Shown piece after piece: positions 50,580 to 60,350 of a DNA stretch of 64,000 nt. Source of the DNA: Kazachstania africana CBS 2517 (taxonomy: Eukaryota; Ascomycota; Saccharomycetes; Saccharomycetales; Saccharomycetaceae); assembly GCF_000304475.1 (NCBI RefSeq), contig NC_018942.1, positions 1,054,001-1,118,000 of the forward strand, read 5' to 3'. The first letter of the stretch is position 1; each line of letters starts with the position of its first letter. Below the pieces are notes generated by a model. It was not told where the DNA came from. It searched no databases and saw only the letters and a program-made list of their open reading frames with translations. A program made the translations under genes and the position numbers.

Positions 50580-52385
50580 CTATAATTTGTATTTAAGGCC
50601 ATTCAATCTATATTTGATGTCTTTCAGCTGTTTTGTGTCAGGGTTCCACTTCTCGAACTCTTCGTATAACAATTTAAGCTCTTCATCGTTTAAATGCCTT
50701 TTAGTTTCATATAACAAACCTCTCATACACCAGGGAAGATGGTATGGGTTTGTGCCTAGTTCTGATAACTCATACGGAGTATATGTAACTGGGATATCAG
50801 TGAGAGTATCCGAAGTTTCTAATGCAAATTTTATTCCTAACTCATAAACCTGTTTTTCATTATAAATGGTTGAATGGCCACCACCCGTAAGTGGACCAGC
50901 CAATGAACCACTGATTTCTTTTATTATGCTATGGTCCTCGAAACCGAGGTTTAGTAAAGTTCCTGCAATTTTGGCAATTCTTGTAATAAACGCAGGTGTC
51001 CTTGAACTTTTATCGATAAAAGTAGCCCTAAAGATATTCGGATGTGCTGCGAAAAGGCAGGTTGATGAATATAGAGGTACTAATTGGTCATTTACGGAAC
51101 CGACGAATGTTAACTTTACATTATTTGCAATAAGTACTCTTAGACCTTGCATAAGTTTCTTAGATTGAATTGAATCAAATTTCTGAAATTCAAATAGTTC
51201 CATCATGGCATCTTTAGCGATAGTTTGATATGCTTTTACTAACAATGTTTGGTCTGCCCCATAAAATGGACCATTATTAATACCTGCCATTCCTAATACT
51301 GAAACTATTTTCTTCTTGTTATTGTTATTCTGGGCTAGAAAATCCAATGGATCTACACCCTCGCTATTTGTTTTACTGCCCATATTATTTACAAAATTGA
51401 GATTATCTAATGATAGAACACCGCTTTCAATTAATTTAGCCAATAAAATAATTGCAACAGGACAACCTTGAGAATGTGTTACAAAATATATCATATCTGT
51501 GTTATTAATTTCTGTGGACCAATTTTTCAAAACGTTATAGAAAAAGTCAACTCTGTCGAATATCTCTCCTTCCTTTTCTAATGCAATTTTACTAATTTCT
51601 ATGTCAACTCCTATATTGTCAAAGTATTCTGATACGATTTCTTCAGCCTCAGTTACGAACTTCATTGATGTCCCAGTTGGCTCTCCGATAAATGTTCTAA
51701 GTACCTTTGTGGGGAAAAAGCCATGAACTCCAATGATCATTATTTTCAGTGGTCTATTCTTTGCTAGAATGGGTGAAAGTTTATCTATAGGATCTGCCCT
51801 ATACAAATGTTTCTGTGGAGTCTGGGAGGATCCGAATATATTTGTCATCGATGTCCACAGGGACTTTTTTGGTAAGACTTCAAAACTTGGTACAACGATA
51901 TTGGGCTCTTGTGATGTAAAACAGGTTGCTGTTCCCTTGTTATCCTTACTCGAAGTTGATTTTCTATATAACATGGCATCAGGATCAAATGGAATTAGAA
52001 GATTAATTAAGGGACTATTCAAACTCGTAGTGCTGCGTTCTGTCTTTGGTAAGGTGACGGGACCCGCCACTTCAAACTGTAAACCGTCGACGTTGGCATT
52101 TGTCGTAGTGTAGCCTCTTTGTCTCGACCAGAACGACCATGTTCTTTTTCTTGTATCTGAATCCGTAGTAGACACACTACTCTCTCTTTGATCCTCCAGT
52201 TGATCTACCTGAAGGGCAGCATCCTCCTCAGCCTCCTCCGGATAGCCCATGCCCCAAAGAGACCAACCTCTACTTCTAGTTCGTCTTGGAGATGCAAGGG
52301 TAGCTGAATGTGTAGAGTTATTGTCCATACGAGATCTAGGAGTTAGAAATGCAGAATTATATGTTCCGTTCAATGTTGCCAGCAT
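50580..52385 (-). CDS. YML020W-like putative lipase/hydrolase
   Basis: The S. cerevisiae counterpart YML020W (664 aa) has no settled function. The frame opens at a TTG; the first ATG is 52385 (601 residues), and a later ATG (52328, MDNNSTHS) is also possible. SWSLWGM-like sequence ([13 protein letters not shown]) near residue 45 and a second WSFW block are recognisable. The central part looks like an alpha/beta hydrolase: a strand followed by THSQG ([20 protein letters not shown]) resembles the nucleophile elbow G-x-S-x-G with Thr in the first position, and [11 protein letters not shown] could be the oxyanion strand. The C-terminal [16 protein letters not shown] may hold the catalytic His. 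Catalysis is inferred, not shown. Confidence 0.85.
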   Translation of the reverse strand: MLATLNGTYNSAFLTPRSRMDNNSTHSATLASPRRTRSRGWSLWGMGYPEEAEEDAALQVDQLEDQRESSVSTTDSDTRKRTWSFWSRQRGYTTTNANVDGLQFEVAGPVTLPKTERSTTSLNSPLINLLIPFDPDAMLYRKSTSSKDNKGTATCFTSQEPNIVVPSFEVLPKKSLWTSMTNIFGSSQTPQKHLYRADPIDKLSPILAKNRPLKIMIIGVHGFFPTKVLRTFIGEPTGTSMKFVTEAEEIVSEYFDNIGVDIEISKIALEKEGEIFDRVDFFYNVLKNWSTEINNTDMIYFVTHSQGCPVAIILLAKLIESGVLSLDNLNFVNNMGSKTNSEGVDPLDFLAQNNNNKKKIVSVLGMAGINNGPFYGADQTLLVKAYQTIAKDAMMELFEFQKFDSIQSKKLMQGLRVLIANNVKLTFVGSVNDQLVPLYSSTCLFAAHPNIFRATFIDKSSRTPAFITRIAKIAGTLLNLGFEDHSIIKEISGSLAGPLTGGGHSTIYNEKQVYELGIKFALETSDTLTDIPVTYTPYELSELGTNPYHLPWCMRGLLYETKRHLNDEELKLLYEEFEKWNPDTKQLKDIKYRLNGLKYKL

Positions 52386-53043
52386 TATATAGTACTTTTT
52401 TTTTGATAACAAATATCTTAATATAGAAAGAGGCTGCGATAATGTTTGAAAGTTACTGCTAGAAAAGTACTACTATCTCCACAAGTTAAGGAGAATAGAT
52501 CAATATATTTGTATATTTAAATAAATTATTTACTTTGTGTGTTATTGCAAAGGTTGAAGAACGAATTAGGCGTTGAGAATTCAAGGAACGATCAAGACCG
52601 AAGTGGCTTGGTTAAGAACGACCTAATTTTAGAAGGCTCATTTAGCCTTACCAAGTAGCTGAATCATTATCCTCATATATAGGTTTGTTGAAAATATGAA
52701 TGAACGAGCTTGCTACATCCAAAAGTTTACTTGGCTATCTAAAGAGTATTTGGGCTTGTTACAACTCTAAAGAAGGTAAGATTCAGTTTTCGTAACAGCA
52801 CATGGGGGAGGGGGGTAACCAATAAGCTGAAGCTCTCTTGAAAGCAACTAAAATTCAAGCGTATTCATCTTCCTTCCAAGTGGTAGTTACTTGGCTATAT
52901 GGTCTTGAAATGGATGTGCCATGTGATTTATTCTCGATTATAATCATTCGATTGTTGAGGACATCCGGCTTCAAATATCACCCACACGAAAAAAAATTCA
53001 AATAAGTACGTATTTGAATGTGGAGATGAGGTTTGGATAACAC
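52386..53043. other. Divergent YML020W-like/UNG1 region
   Basis: This 658-bp gap has a G-rich run near 52804-52816 that includes AGGGG (stress-response-element core). No ACGCGT cell-cycle box is visible upstream of UNG1. No gene is recognised. Confidence 0.45.
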
Positions 53044-54066
53044 ATGATTCTTAGGCCAAGTACTCTATTGAAGATGACCAGTTCTGCAGCGGGCAAGAGG
53101 AAACAAACGACAATTCAAGATTTTTTTGGAGTGGGTAAAAAGGCAAAGACTGTCGAGACGACCGCTACGTCAAGTCTTAAAGTAAAAGAACCTAGCGCGT
53201 CACGTACATTGGTAACTGAGAATGGCAAGGAAAATATGGGCTCCTCGCCTTTTAAAGAGGTATTCAAAGAAAAGCTGACAGACGAACAAAGGCTATTATT
53301 AAGTTTAGAAATTACCACGCTTGAAGATCAATGGTTTGAAAAACTTTCCAAAGAATTCACGAAACCCTACTTTATTCAAATAAAAAAGTTTCTTGCCAAG
53401 GAGGCACAATCCTCAAAAATCTTCCCTCCTCCTGAAAATGTTTACTCATGGTCGAGATTGACCCCATTCAATGATGTAAAAGTTGTAATTATTGGACAAG
53501 ATCCATATCATAATCATAATCAGGCTCACGGCTTAGCATTCAGTGTTCAGAAGCCTACTCCTCCACCTCCATCTCTAAAAAACATTTACAAAGAGTTGTC
53601 GAGTAACTATGAGGACTTTCAAATTGATCATAAATTTGGTGATTTGACTAATTGGTCGAAACAAGGTGTCTTGCTGTTGAATACTGCATTAACTGTGAAA
53701 GCACATAATGCAAATTCTCATTCAAAATGTGGATGGCATGAATTTACAAAGAAGATTGTAGAAATACTAATTAATGAAAGGAAATCGACTGGTAAGAGCC
53801 TCGTGTTTTTATTGTGGGGTAACAATGCAATTAAGTTGATTGAAAATCTATTACATCACACCACTCAGGAAAATATACTTGTCCTGAAGTCAGTTCATCC
53901 TTCTCCTTTAAGTGCTAGTAGGGGTTTCTTCGGAAACAATCATTTTAGAATGATAAATGACTGGTTATATGATAAGAGGCATGAAAAGATGATCGATTGG
54001 AGTGTTGTTCCTGGGTCGTTTATCGAAGAAGTTCAGGAAAAGAATTCAAAACTTGATTCGAAATAA
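53044..54066 (+). CDS. UNG1: Uracil-DNA glycosylase (Ung1)
   Basis: Ung1 excises uracil from nuclear and mitochondrial DNA. The 340-residue product (S. cerevisiae 359) begins with a short basic leader (MILRPSTLLKMTSSAAGKRK). This is followed by a PCNA-interaction box QTTIQDFF at 21-28. The catalytic water-activating motif is GQDPYHNHNQAHGLAFS at about 151-167 with Asp153. LLLNTALTV is the uracil-binding region, and HPSPLSASRGFFG is the DNA-intercalation loop with the catalytic His. A second ATG at 53074 could start a form lacking the mitochondrial leader. It converges on APT1. Confidence 0.97.
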   Translation: MILRPSTLLKMTSSAAGKRKQTTIQDFFGVGKKAKTVETTATSSLKVKEPSASRTLVTENGKENMGSSPFKEVFKEKLTDEQRLLLSLEITTLEDQWFEKLSKEFTKPYFIQIKKFLAKEAQSSKIFPPPENVYSWSRLTPFNDVKVVIIGQDPYHNHNQAHGLAFSVQKPTPPPPSLKNIYKELSSNYEDFQIDHKFGDLTNWSKQGVLLLNTALTVKAHNANSHSKCGWHEFTKKIVEILINERKSTGKSLVFLLWGNNAIKLIENLLHHTTQENILVLKSVHPSPLSASRGFFGNNHFRMINDWLYDKRHEKMIDWSVVPGSFIEEVQEKNSKLDSK

Positions 54067-54144
54067 TGAACTTAAAACATTACATATAATAAAATTGATA
54101 CATATTATCTAATATACAACCTAAAAAGTTAAATGATTAGACTT

Positions 54145-54708
54145 CTAATTTTTTAGAGCTTCCTTTTGATCGACCAATAAAGTGAAAACTGGAGCCTTTA
54201 ATTTATCTCTACCCTTTAAGAAGTCTAATTCTAAAACAAATTGGTATTCTATGACGTTGGCACCAACTTTTTCGACTAATTCACCAGCGGCGGCGGCAGA
54301 ACCACCGGTAGCGATGATATCATCGACGATGACGACATTAGAACCTTCCTTAATAGCATCTTTTTGCATTTCGAATTCATCTTGACCGTATTCTTTCATG
54401 TAAACTGCTTTGACACATTCACCTGGTAATTTACCAGCTTTTCTTACTGGAACGAAACCAACATTTAAAGCTAAAGCTAAAGCTGGACCAAATAGGAAAC
54501 CTCTAGATTCTAAACCAATAATGTAGTCAATTTTGGTATTTGGGAATTTTTCAGCAAGATGTAATTTGAATGACTCGACTAATTTGTTGAAAAGTTGTGG
54601 ATTTTGGAAAATAGGTAAGAAATCTTCAAATAAAATACCTTCTTGTGGAAAGTTTGGGTATTGTCTTAAAGCTTGTTTGAGTTCTTTGGCGTTGGATTCG
54701 ATGGACAT
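54145..54708 (-). CDS. APT1: Adenine phosphoribosyltransferase (Apt1)
   Basis: Apt1 makes AMP from adenine and PRPP in purine salvage, in the cytosol. The 187-residue product has the S. cerevisiae length. The PRPP-binding motif VVIVDDIIATGGSAAAAG lies at about 125-142; upstream is IGLESRGFLFGPALA, the family signature; FPQEGILFEDFLPIF near the N-terminus binds adenine. Codon use is biased, suggesting good expression. S. cerevisiae has a second, inactive paralog (APT2); the intact motif and locus (YML022W) support APT1. Confidence 0.97.
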   Translation of the reverse strand: MSIESNAKELKQALRQYPNFPQEGILFEDFLPIFQNPQLFNKLVESFKLHLAEKFPNTKIDYIIGLESRGFLFGPALALALNVGFVPVRKAGKLPGECVKAVYMKEYGQDEFEMQKDAIKEGSNVVIVDDIIATGGSAAAAGELVEKVGANVIEYQFVLELDFLKGRDKLKAPVFTLLVDQKEALKN

Positions 54709-55039
54709 CTTTTGTTTGGATCGATTTACTGGAACGTATGGTCAAGTACTCTATATTAAAGGCTTATAACACTAAAAGTCTCTCATCTCATCGCTGAAAA
54801 TTTTTTTGACACACACAAATTTGAAAAAAAATTTGTGTTTGGCTTGTGTTTTTTTTTTCAAAATTATTCGTAATCGTTTCCTAGATGTTTCCGATCAGTA
54901 TTAATTTCTGGATCCTACCAAGACTAAATAAAGTAAATAAAGAAAAGTGATAGAAGAAGAGACAGACAGAGATCGAGCAGAAAAGCTTCTGATATCGGCT
55001 ATTACCTAATGTACTTTAAGATTAGGTAACTTTTATTCG
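54709..55039. promoter_or_regulatory. Divergent APT1/NSE5 promoter with inverted repeat
   Basis: The 331-bp gap contains homopolymeric A and T tracts and a perfect 10-bp inverted repeat (ACACAAATTT and its complement, 54813-54822 and 54829-54838) around a 6-nt A-rich loop. No known factor site is recognised. Confidence 0.45.
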
Positions 55040-56647
55040 ATGACTTCGTGCACAAGATCGATAAATCATGTGAATGGATATAAGGACGAAAAACTACCCC
55101 ATTACTTTGTTGAAGTAACATTAAAAGATTTGAATAATTTTGAGATTTTGAATTCTATATGTCTCTTGGACAATTTCGATCAAATGCTTTACTTTCTTGA
55201 AAGTCAAATCAATACCATTCAAATGAAAGATGGTAAGAGAATTTTGGCAATTCCTTCTTACGATGTTTTAATTGTATTAATAACTCTGGCCACAGTTTCT
55301 GAACATTCTAAAGAACAGTTACTCCGAGCAAGTGATCCTTATAATTTCACAAGGATTCCGTTAAATAAGAAAGCGCTGAGCATTATTGAACACTATCTGT
55401 CAATTTTGAAAAATTTTGATACTACACTTTATGCCGGTTACGATTTAGAACTTTTGAGGTGTCAATTCTTTTTAATGGTAGACAACCTATTGCCAAAGAG
55501 TTTTAACCAGTTAGAGTCTATTACAAATCCTTACACAGCCTACTTTACTTTACTAAAACAGAAGGAGACCATTTTAGGTAATAGGTTATTGAATGTGCAA
55601 TTAGCCAAGCCATCTGAGTTTCTCAATCTCATTTTGCTTACATTATCATATTCATTGGAGGAAACAGAGGGTAAATATCTATCGTTTCATGAACGTTGGG
55701 GTCCAATGATGGACATTCTCACTGATCTCATTTCTTTAAGACACAAATACTACATGAAAAATGAAATTGCTAAAGAAAAGATAAAATCTTCGCTTTACAC
55801 ACAAAGGTTATCAGAAAGCCCTCTGGCTTGTTTTTTCAAATTATTCAACACCTTTGCATTCAAAGACAGATTTACTGAATATATTTTCATTGGCTGTAAC
55901 ATCAAAGGTATTGCTGCGGACAGAAGTAACAAATACTCCAGTTTTAATCCACATACAATTTTCAAAGGGGAAGATGCCATTTCAACCACTTACGTTGCGA
56001 GGACAGCCTTCAGTACTGCGTACAAAGTTAAAAAGTCGATGCGTCTTCGTAGGAGAATTATAAATAAGTGTTTTAAATTACTTTCACAGGTTCCAAAGAG
56101 ACACAGACTTGTATCTCCAAGAATGGACATCGATGATATTATAACTAACATTTCCATTACTCTATCGAATTTCTCTAATTTAATGGAGTTTTTTGCATTT
56201 TTCGATACAGAAAGTCCAAGTAAGGACTTTTCTTTCTTACCTGTGGTCGCAGAAAATACTTTAAATGAATTATTATTCAGACTTGAAAGCAACGAAGGGG
56301 CAAAAGAGGAGTTTTATTTATCGAGAGGACAGGGAAACGACATTACTGTAAATTTAGTCAGTAACTTGTCCAATACTGATGCATTTTTAAAAGAATGCCT
56401 AATGCTTCTAGAAGAAAAACTATCTACAAATGATTCCTTGAAAACCCCATTATTAATTCAAAAATCATTAATTTGCATTTTATCTCTCTTAAGATTTTTA
56501 ATGTTTTTGAATGACAAAGAAGCTATGCGTGGTTCGCTGATATATACGCAGTTTTTAGACTCCATTGCAAACATTAATATAGAAGATAAAGAGAATGAGA
56601 TCTATATATCGCCAATGTCGAATATAATAAATAATTTTTCTTTGTAG
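55040..56647 (+). CDS. NSE5: Smc5-Smc6 complex subunit Nse5
   Basis: Nse5 with Nse6 loads and restrains the Smc5/6 complex in DNA repair and binds SUMO-pathway components. The 535-residue product (S. cerevisiae 556) is all-helical, with no enzymatic motif, like Nse5. Recognition is mainly from gene order (APT1-NSE5, YML022W-YML023C), orientation and size, because Nse5 diverges fast. Hydrophobic helical stretches such as YDVLIVLITLATVSEHS and SFLNLILLTLSYSLEE-like segments fit a HEAT-like fold. The start ATG is unambiguous. Confidence 0.82.
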   Translation: MTSCTRSINHVNGYKDEKLPHYFVEVTLKDLNNFEILNSICLLDNFDQMLYFLESQINTIQMKDGKRILAIPSYDVLIVLITLATVSEHSKEQLLRASDPYNFTRIPLNKKALSIIEHYLSILKNFDTTLYAGYDLELLRCQFFLMVDNLLPKSFNQLESITNPYTAYFTLLKQKETILGNRLLNVQLAKPSEFLNLILLTLSYSLEETEGKYLSFHERWGPMMDILTDLISLRHKYYMKNEIAKEKIKSSLYTQRLSESPLACFFKLFNTFAFKDRFTEYIFIGCNIKGIAADRSNKYSSFNPHTIFKGEDAISTTYVARTAFSTAYKVKKSMRLRRRIINKCFKLLSQVPKRHRLVSPRMDIDDIITNISITLSNFSNLMEFFAFFDTESPSKDFSFLPVVAENTLNELLFRLESNEGAKEEFYLSRGQGNDITVNLVSNLSNTDAFLKECLMLLEEKLSTNDSLKTPLLIQKSLICILSLLRFLMFLNDKEAMRGSLIYTQFLDSIANINIEDKENEIYISPMSNIINNFSL

Positions 56648-56798
56648 TATTAGCAATGCAAACCCATAAAAAATGAATAAAATGAAAATGAGACGCCTTT
56701 CGACGCAGCACAAATTATTTGCTGGCTTTAGTGTGAGCACCAAACACATCTCTCTGGTAATGTTCAAAAGAAAGTAAAACAAAAATTCGAAAAACATA

Positions 56799-56871
56799 AG
56801 CCCTGTAGGGGGCTCGAACCCCTAACCTTGTGATTAAGAGTCACACGCGCTACCGATTGCGCCAACAAGGC
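56799..56871 (-). tRNA. tRNA-Lys (CTT anticodon)
   Basis: The reverse strand reads GCCTTGTTGGCGCAATCGGT at its start, with acceptor pairing GCCTTGT/ACAGGGC, discriminator T, anticodon CTT in GACTCTTAATC, and T arm GGGGTTCGAGCCCC. Both internal Pol III promoter boxes are intact, and a five-T terminator lies just downstream (56794-56790). There is no intron. It lies at a point where gene order departs from S. cerevisiae (NSE5 then VPS71). Confidence 0.98.
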
Positions 56872-57853
56872 ATATTTTATTGTTTTTCAGAAAGGAAAGA
56901 CATAATCTTAAGCTAAAAATGTCGAACATCAAATTGCATCAGTTATCTCTAATAAATACTCGAGGTGCCAAATATTTGGTAAATTGCTTTAATAAGTATG
57001 ATTTGAACCTCACAGAATAGTTCCGTGAGATTTACACACTTAGTCTTACTACTTCGCACTGTTATTTACACGTTTCTAAGCAATGGTTCAATCTTCTCTT
57101 AATGGAATTTGATACGGGGAGGGTAGTGTACGTTTTCTACAGTTACTATAGAACATATACTACTGTCGAAGATGCGAGTTAGTAATGGTTCTTTTCTTCT
57201 TGACTGTCGATTATGCAATTACTGCTGGCTTGTTTCGGTTATCACATATTCTAATGTTAAATAGCTTGAGTAGAATATTTCATTGTTACCATGTGATTTT
57301 CTTTCTTTCTACATGCCAAGAACATATGTAAATACAAGAAACATGCAACTGTTGTGGTGCTGTGAAAATATTTTTAAGTTTTGGTCATAACATCAACTTT
57401 ACGATTTGGAACTTGATAAACTTGATGAATAGGAAAAATATGACTAAACTAGAAGTAAAATTTGTTCTAACTTAAGATAGAACAAATTACATTAACTTAA
57501 AGAATCTTGTTTTCTGTTGAACGAGTCATAAGAATGCCCATTACTGATTAAGCCAATACTACATATTAATTTTTGAGAAATTGACGCAAAGCATATTGCA
57601 ATGTTGCAAGGATCAGACAGATCGTGGAAAGAGCAGGATCTTAAATCTAATTAAACATCCAACTTCCAGTCGGAGCTGTTTTGAAGATTGCTATTTCTTG
57701 TTTTAAGCACTCTATACAAGCCTGTGTTTTTTATGTAAGGTAAAAAAAATCAAAATTAATTTCAGGCTACTGAGTGGATTCATCAAACATTTACAACAAT
57801 TTAATACAAAATATTTAATCGAATCAAGGCAAAACAATACTGGAGATTAAACT
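56872..57853. other. tRNA-Lys to VPS71 intergenic region with hairpin
   Basis: This stretch of nearly 1 kb has no recognisable gene. An 11-bp perfect inverted repeat with an 8-nt loop lies at 57459-57488. I saw no LTR-like TG...CA structure. The region coincides with a gene-order break. Confidence 0.45.
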
Positions 57854-58639
57854 ATGCCTTCCTCACTGGTAGAAGAAATAGACAAGAAGACGTATAATCC
57901 TAATGTTTACTTCACAACATCTGACCCACAATCTTATAGGACTAAAAATAAAGTGGGCAAGTCCAGTGGTTCTTCACAGTTTAGATCAGTTAAACGAGTG
58001 AATTACTCATTAACTGATCTAGAGGCAAGGCTGTATGCAACAAAACCCGACGGGAAGGGCAATGATAATGAGAATCTACCTGGGAATAATTCTACCAATT
58101 CTTATTTGGATAGGTATACTCCACAACAAATAATGCAATCACAAAGGCGGTTCATGGAGCTTAACACTGAAAATCTTAGTGATTTAAAGGATATCCCTAG
58201 TTTATTGAGCAGTATTACCGGATACGATAAGGACAAAATTAGTTCAAGCACATCTACAATTTCACAAATTGACTCTGATCTCTCAGCAAGAGCAGCAAAA
58301 AATAAATGGGAAATACCTAAATCTTTACAGTACTCATATAAATCTACTGCCAAACCAAAGGAGAAGAAGAAAAATACCAATCGTATAGTAGCGCTTAAGA
58401 AAACCCTTTCATCAAAGAGAAAACTCCCTACCTACGTTGACACCATGAACCAACTGGATAAGAGTATCATTTTCAATAACGTTTACAACAAAAAGTATTT
58501 CAAGGTACTTCCTCTGATCACTACTTGTTCTATTTGCGGTGGTTATGACAGTATTTCCAGTTGTGTTAACTGTAATGATAAAATTTGCTCTTTAAGATGC
58601 TACAAACTACACAATGAAACTAGATGTACACACAGTTGA
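57854..58639 (+). CDS. VPS71: SWR1 complex subunit Vps71/Swc6 (HIT zinc finger)
   Basis: Vps71 (Swc6) is a subunit of the SWR1 chromatin remodeler that installs histone H2A.Z. The 261-residue product (S. cerevisiae 280) ends in a zf-HIT domain at about 223-260. The Cys/His ligands are visible in CSICGGYDSISSCVNCNDKI, then CSLRCYKLHNETRC. The N-terminal and middle parts are Ser/Lys-rich and divergent. In S. cerevisiae the gene is next to CAT2; here CAT2 is about 43 kb away in the same window. Confidence 0.9.
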   Translation: MPSSLVEEIDKKTYNPNVYFTTSDPQSYRTKNKVGKSSGSSQFRSVKRVNYSLTDLEARLYATKPDGKGNDNENLPGNNSTNSYLDRYTPQQIMQSQRRFMELNTENLSDLKDIPSLLSSITGYDKDKISSSTSTISQIDSDLSARAAKNKWEIPKSLQYSYKSTAKPKEKKKNTNRIVALKKTLSSKRKLPTYVDTMNQLDKSIIFNNVYNKKYFKVLPLITTCSICGGYDSISSCVNCNDKICSLRCYKLHNETRCTHS

Positions 58640-59028
58640 TCATAAAAAAACAAGCAAGGCCAAGTCAAGTGAATATGATTAGCTTGTTTCGCATTTTGTT
58701 GGCAATTTTTAATAGCATTATGCTTCATTCTAGGCATCTTCGACACATGATAATATTTACGAATTCCACTAAAGCCTCTACAAGGGGTTAAAACAGAGCA
58801 TACATATATATATATATATAGAAATAAACGCCCATATTTTCGAATTTGTCTTGTTAAATATCAAAGGCTTTGATAAAGGTTTGGTTATCAAATGATCCTT
58901 ATACGTACTTTCGTCGAGCATGTATATTTTGATCTCCGGAGATTTCAATGTTCCAATTAAGAAAGGAAAACAAAAAAGTGGAAATAAGTGTACGCAATGA
59001 AGAGTAGTGTGGTTCATATCCATTAACA
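58640..59028. other. VPS71/YML6 intergenic region
   Basis: This 389-bp gap holds a short AT microsatellite (58801-58821) and the YML6 promoter. RPS17, the S. cerevisiae neighbour at this locus, is not present. Confidence 0.45.
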
Positions 59029-59897
59029 ATGAACGTGAAAACGCAGGGATTACAAGTATGTTTGAAATGTGGGTTTTCTCCTTTTGTAAGGTAAATACTA
59101 ACTTCTAGGTAACTTTAAAGTGGTTAAAATTTTCGAGATTCTATGCATCGACAACGAAACCCTCCCCTTTGCCCAATTTACAACTACCTCCTAAATATAC
59201 ATTGGCATCATTAAGGGCATTCCCATCACTAGAACCGCTGACATATATTCCCGTATCTACAGAGGTCTTGGGCTTACCTTTAAGACGTGATGTTCTGTGG
59301 CAAGCGATTGTGTTTGAAAATGATAATAAACGTGTAGGGTCATCAAATCCTCCTGGGAGATCGACTAACGGTTATTCAAGGCACAAATTGAGGCCTCAAA
59401 AGGGATCAGGTAAAGCAAGATTAGGTGATGCCAATTCTCCAATGTTACATAAAGGCGGTAGAGCATTAGCAAGAACTGCTCCTCATGATTATACTACAAA
59501 ACTCCCAAGAAAATTGTATTCACTGGCATTTAACACTGCTCTAAGTTACCAGTATGAAAAAGGTAATTTGTATGTTATTGGCGATGCCAGCAACGTGGAT
59601 CCAATAAACTTGAACGATGTTAACAAGCTGGACATCCCTGTATTTCCTGAAACGACTGCCAAATATCGTAGTTCGTTATTCAAGAAATTCTTACAGGAAC
59701 ATAAGCTAAATGGGAAGCGATTACTTTTCATAACAACAGAAAACAGAAATGATCTTCTTCGATATTCCGATTACTATAAGCAAAAAGTAGACGTCATACA
59801 AAAAGAAGGAGTAGAAGTAAATGATCTTTTGAAAGCTAGCAAAATATTTATAGAACTGGAGGCATTTCAATACTTAGCTGAGCAACATGCTCAATAG
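59029..59897 (+). CDS. YML6: Mitochondrial ribosomal protein uL4m (Yml6), spliced
   Basis: Yml6 is the L4 protein of the mitochondrial large ribosomal subunit, lining the peptide exit tunnel. The main open frame has no ATG near its start, but a short intron restores one: exon 1 is 59029-59055 (MNVKTQGLQ) and exon 2 is 59109-59897. Joined, they give 271 residues with a basic presequence ([20 protein letters not shown]) before the L4 domain. That domain carries [29 protein letters not shown] and a C-terminal uL4 fold. S. cerevisiae Yml6 has 286 residues and, as I recall, an intron. The gene follows the order NSE5-YML6-RPS18-YOX1 apart from inserted VPS71. Confidence 0.93.
59056..59108 (+). other. 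Spliceosomal intron of YML6 (53 nt)
   Basis: The intron starts GTATGT (59056-59061), has a perfect TACTAAC (59096-59102) and ends TTCTAG at 59108. The branch adenosine (59101) is only 7 nt from the final G. The donor-to-branch distance is about 45 nt, near the minimum for yeast. Removal joins CAA to GTA in frame. Confidence 0.9.
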
Positions 59898-60350
59898 TTT
59901 GGCCTCATCCTTGTAAATAATTATGTAATTCGTTGGCTGGAGTTAGAACTTGCGTCATTGTGAAGAATGATAAAAGTGTTTTATTTGACTGTTTTCAAAT
60001 GAAATAAATCCGTACACCAATTTATCTTTCAGCTGCAAAAATCTATGAAAATTGTGCTTTTTTTAATTCAATCTGCGCGAACCTTATAATCAACCACACC
60101 ACCTTCCAAAGTTGTAGGCAGAGGCTTCGGCCGACAAGCTAGGCTCAGTGCGGCACTGGCTCGCCCTAGAATGTTTGATCTGGGGAGAAACTCGAAACTC
60201 CCAGTGGCGAATAGACAGAGAGCTAGGTCGAATTACGATCATCGATTCCCTTCTAGGTACAGACAGGTTTAACAATAATATATACAAGGTGGTATTCAAA
60301 AGGTAATTATTTCGAGATACTAAGGAAACGTATAGTAAAACAGGGTAGAA
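59898..60350. promoter_or_regulatory. YML6 3' region and RPS18 promoter with CTAG cluster
   Basis: CTAG occurs in CTAGGCTCAG (60139), CGCCCTAGA (60162), AGCTAGGTCG (about 60221) and TTCTAGGTAC (about 60253). The motif CTAGGCT is shared with the RPL12 promoter and resembles the ribosomal-protein IFHL element. No clear Rap1 consensus is visible. Confidence 0.4.
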
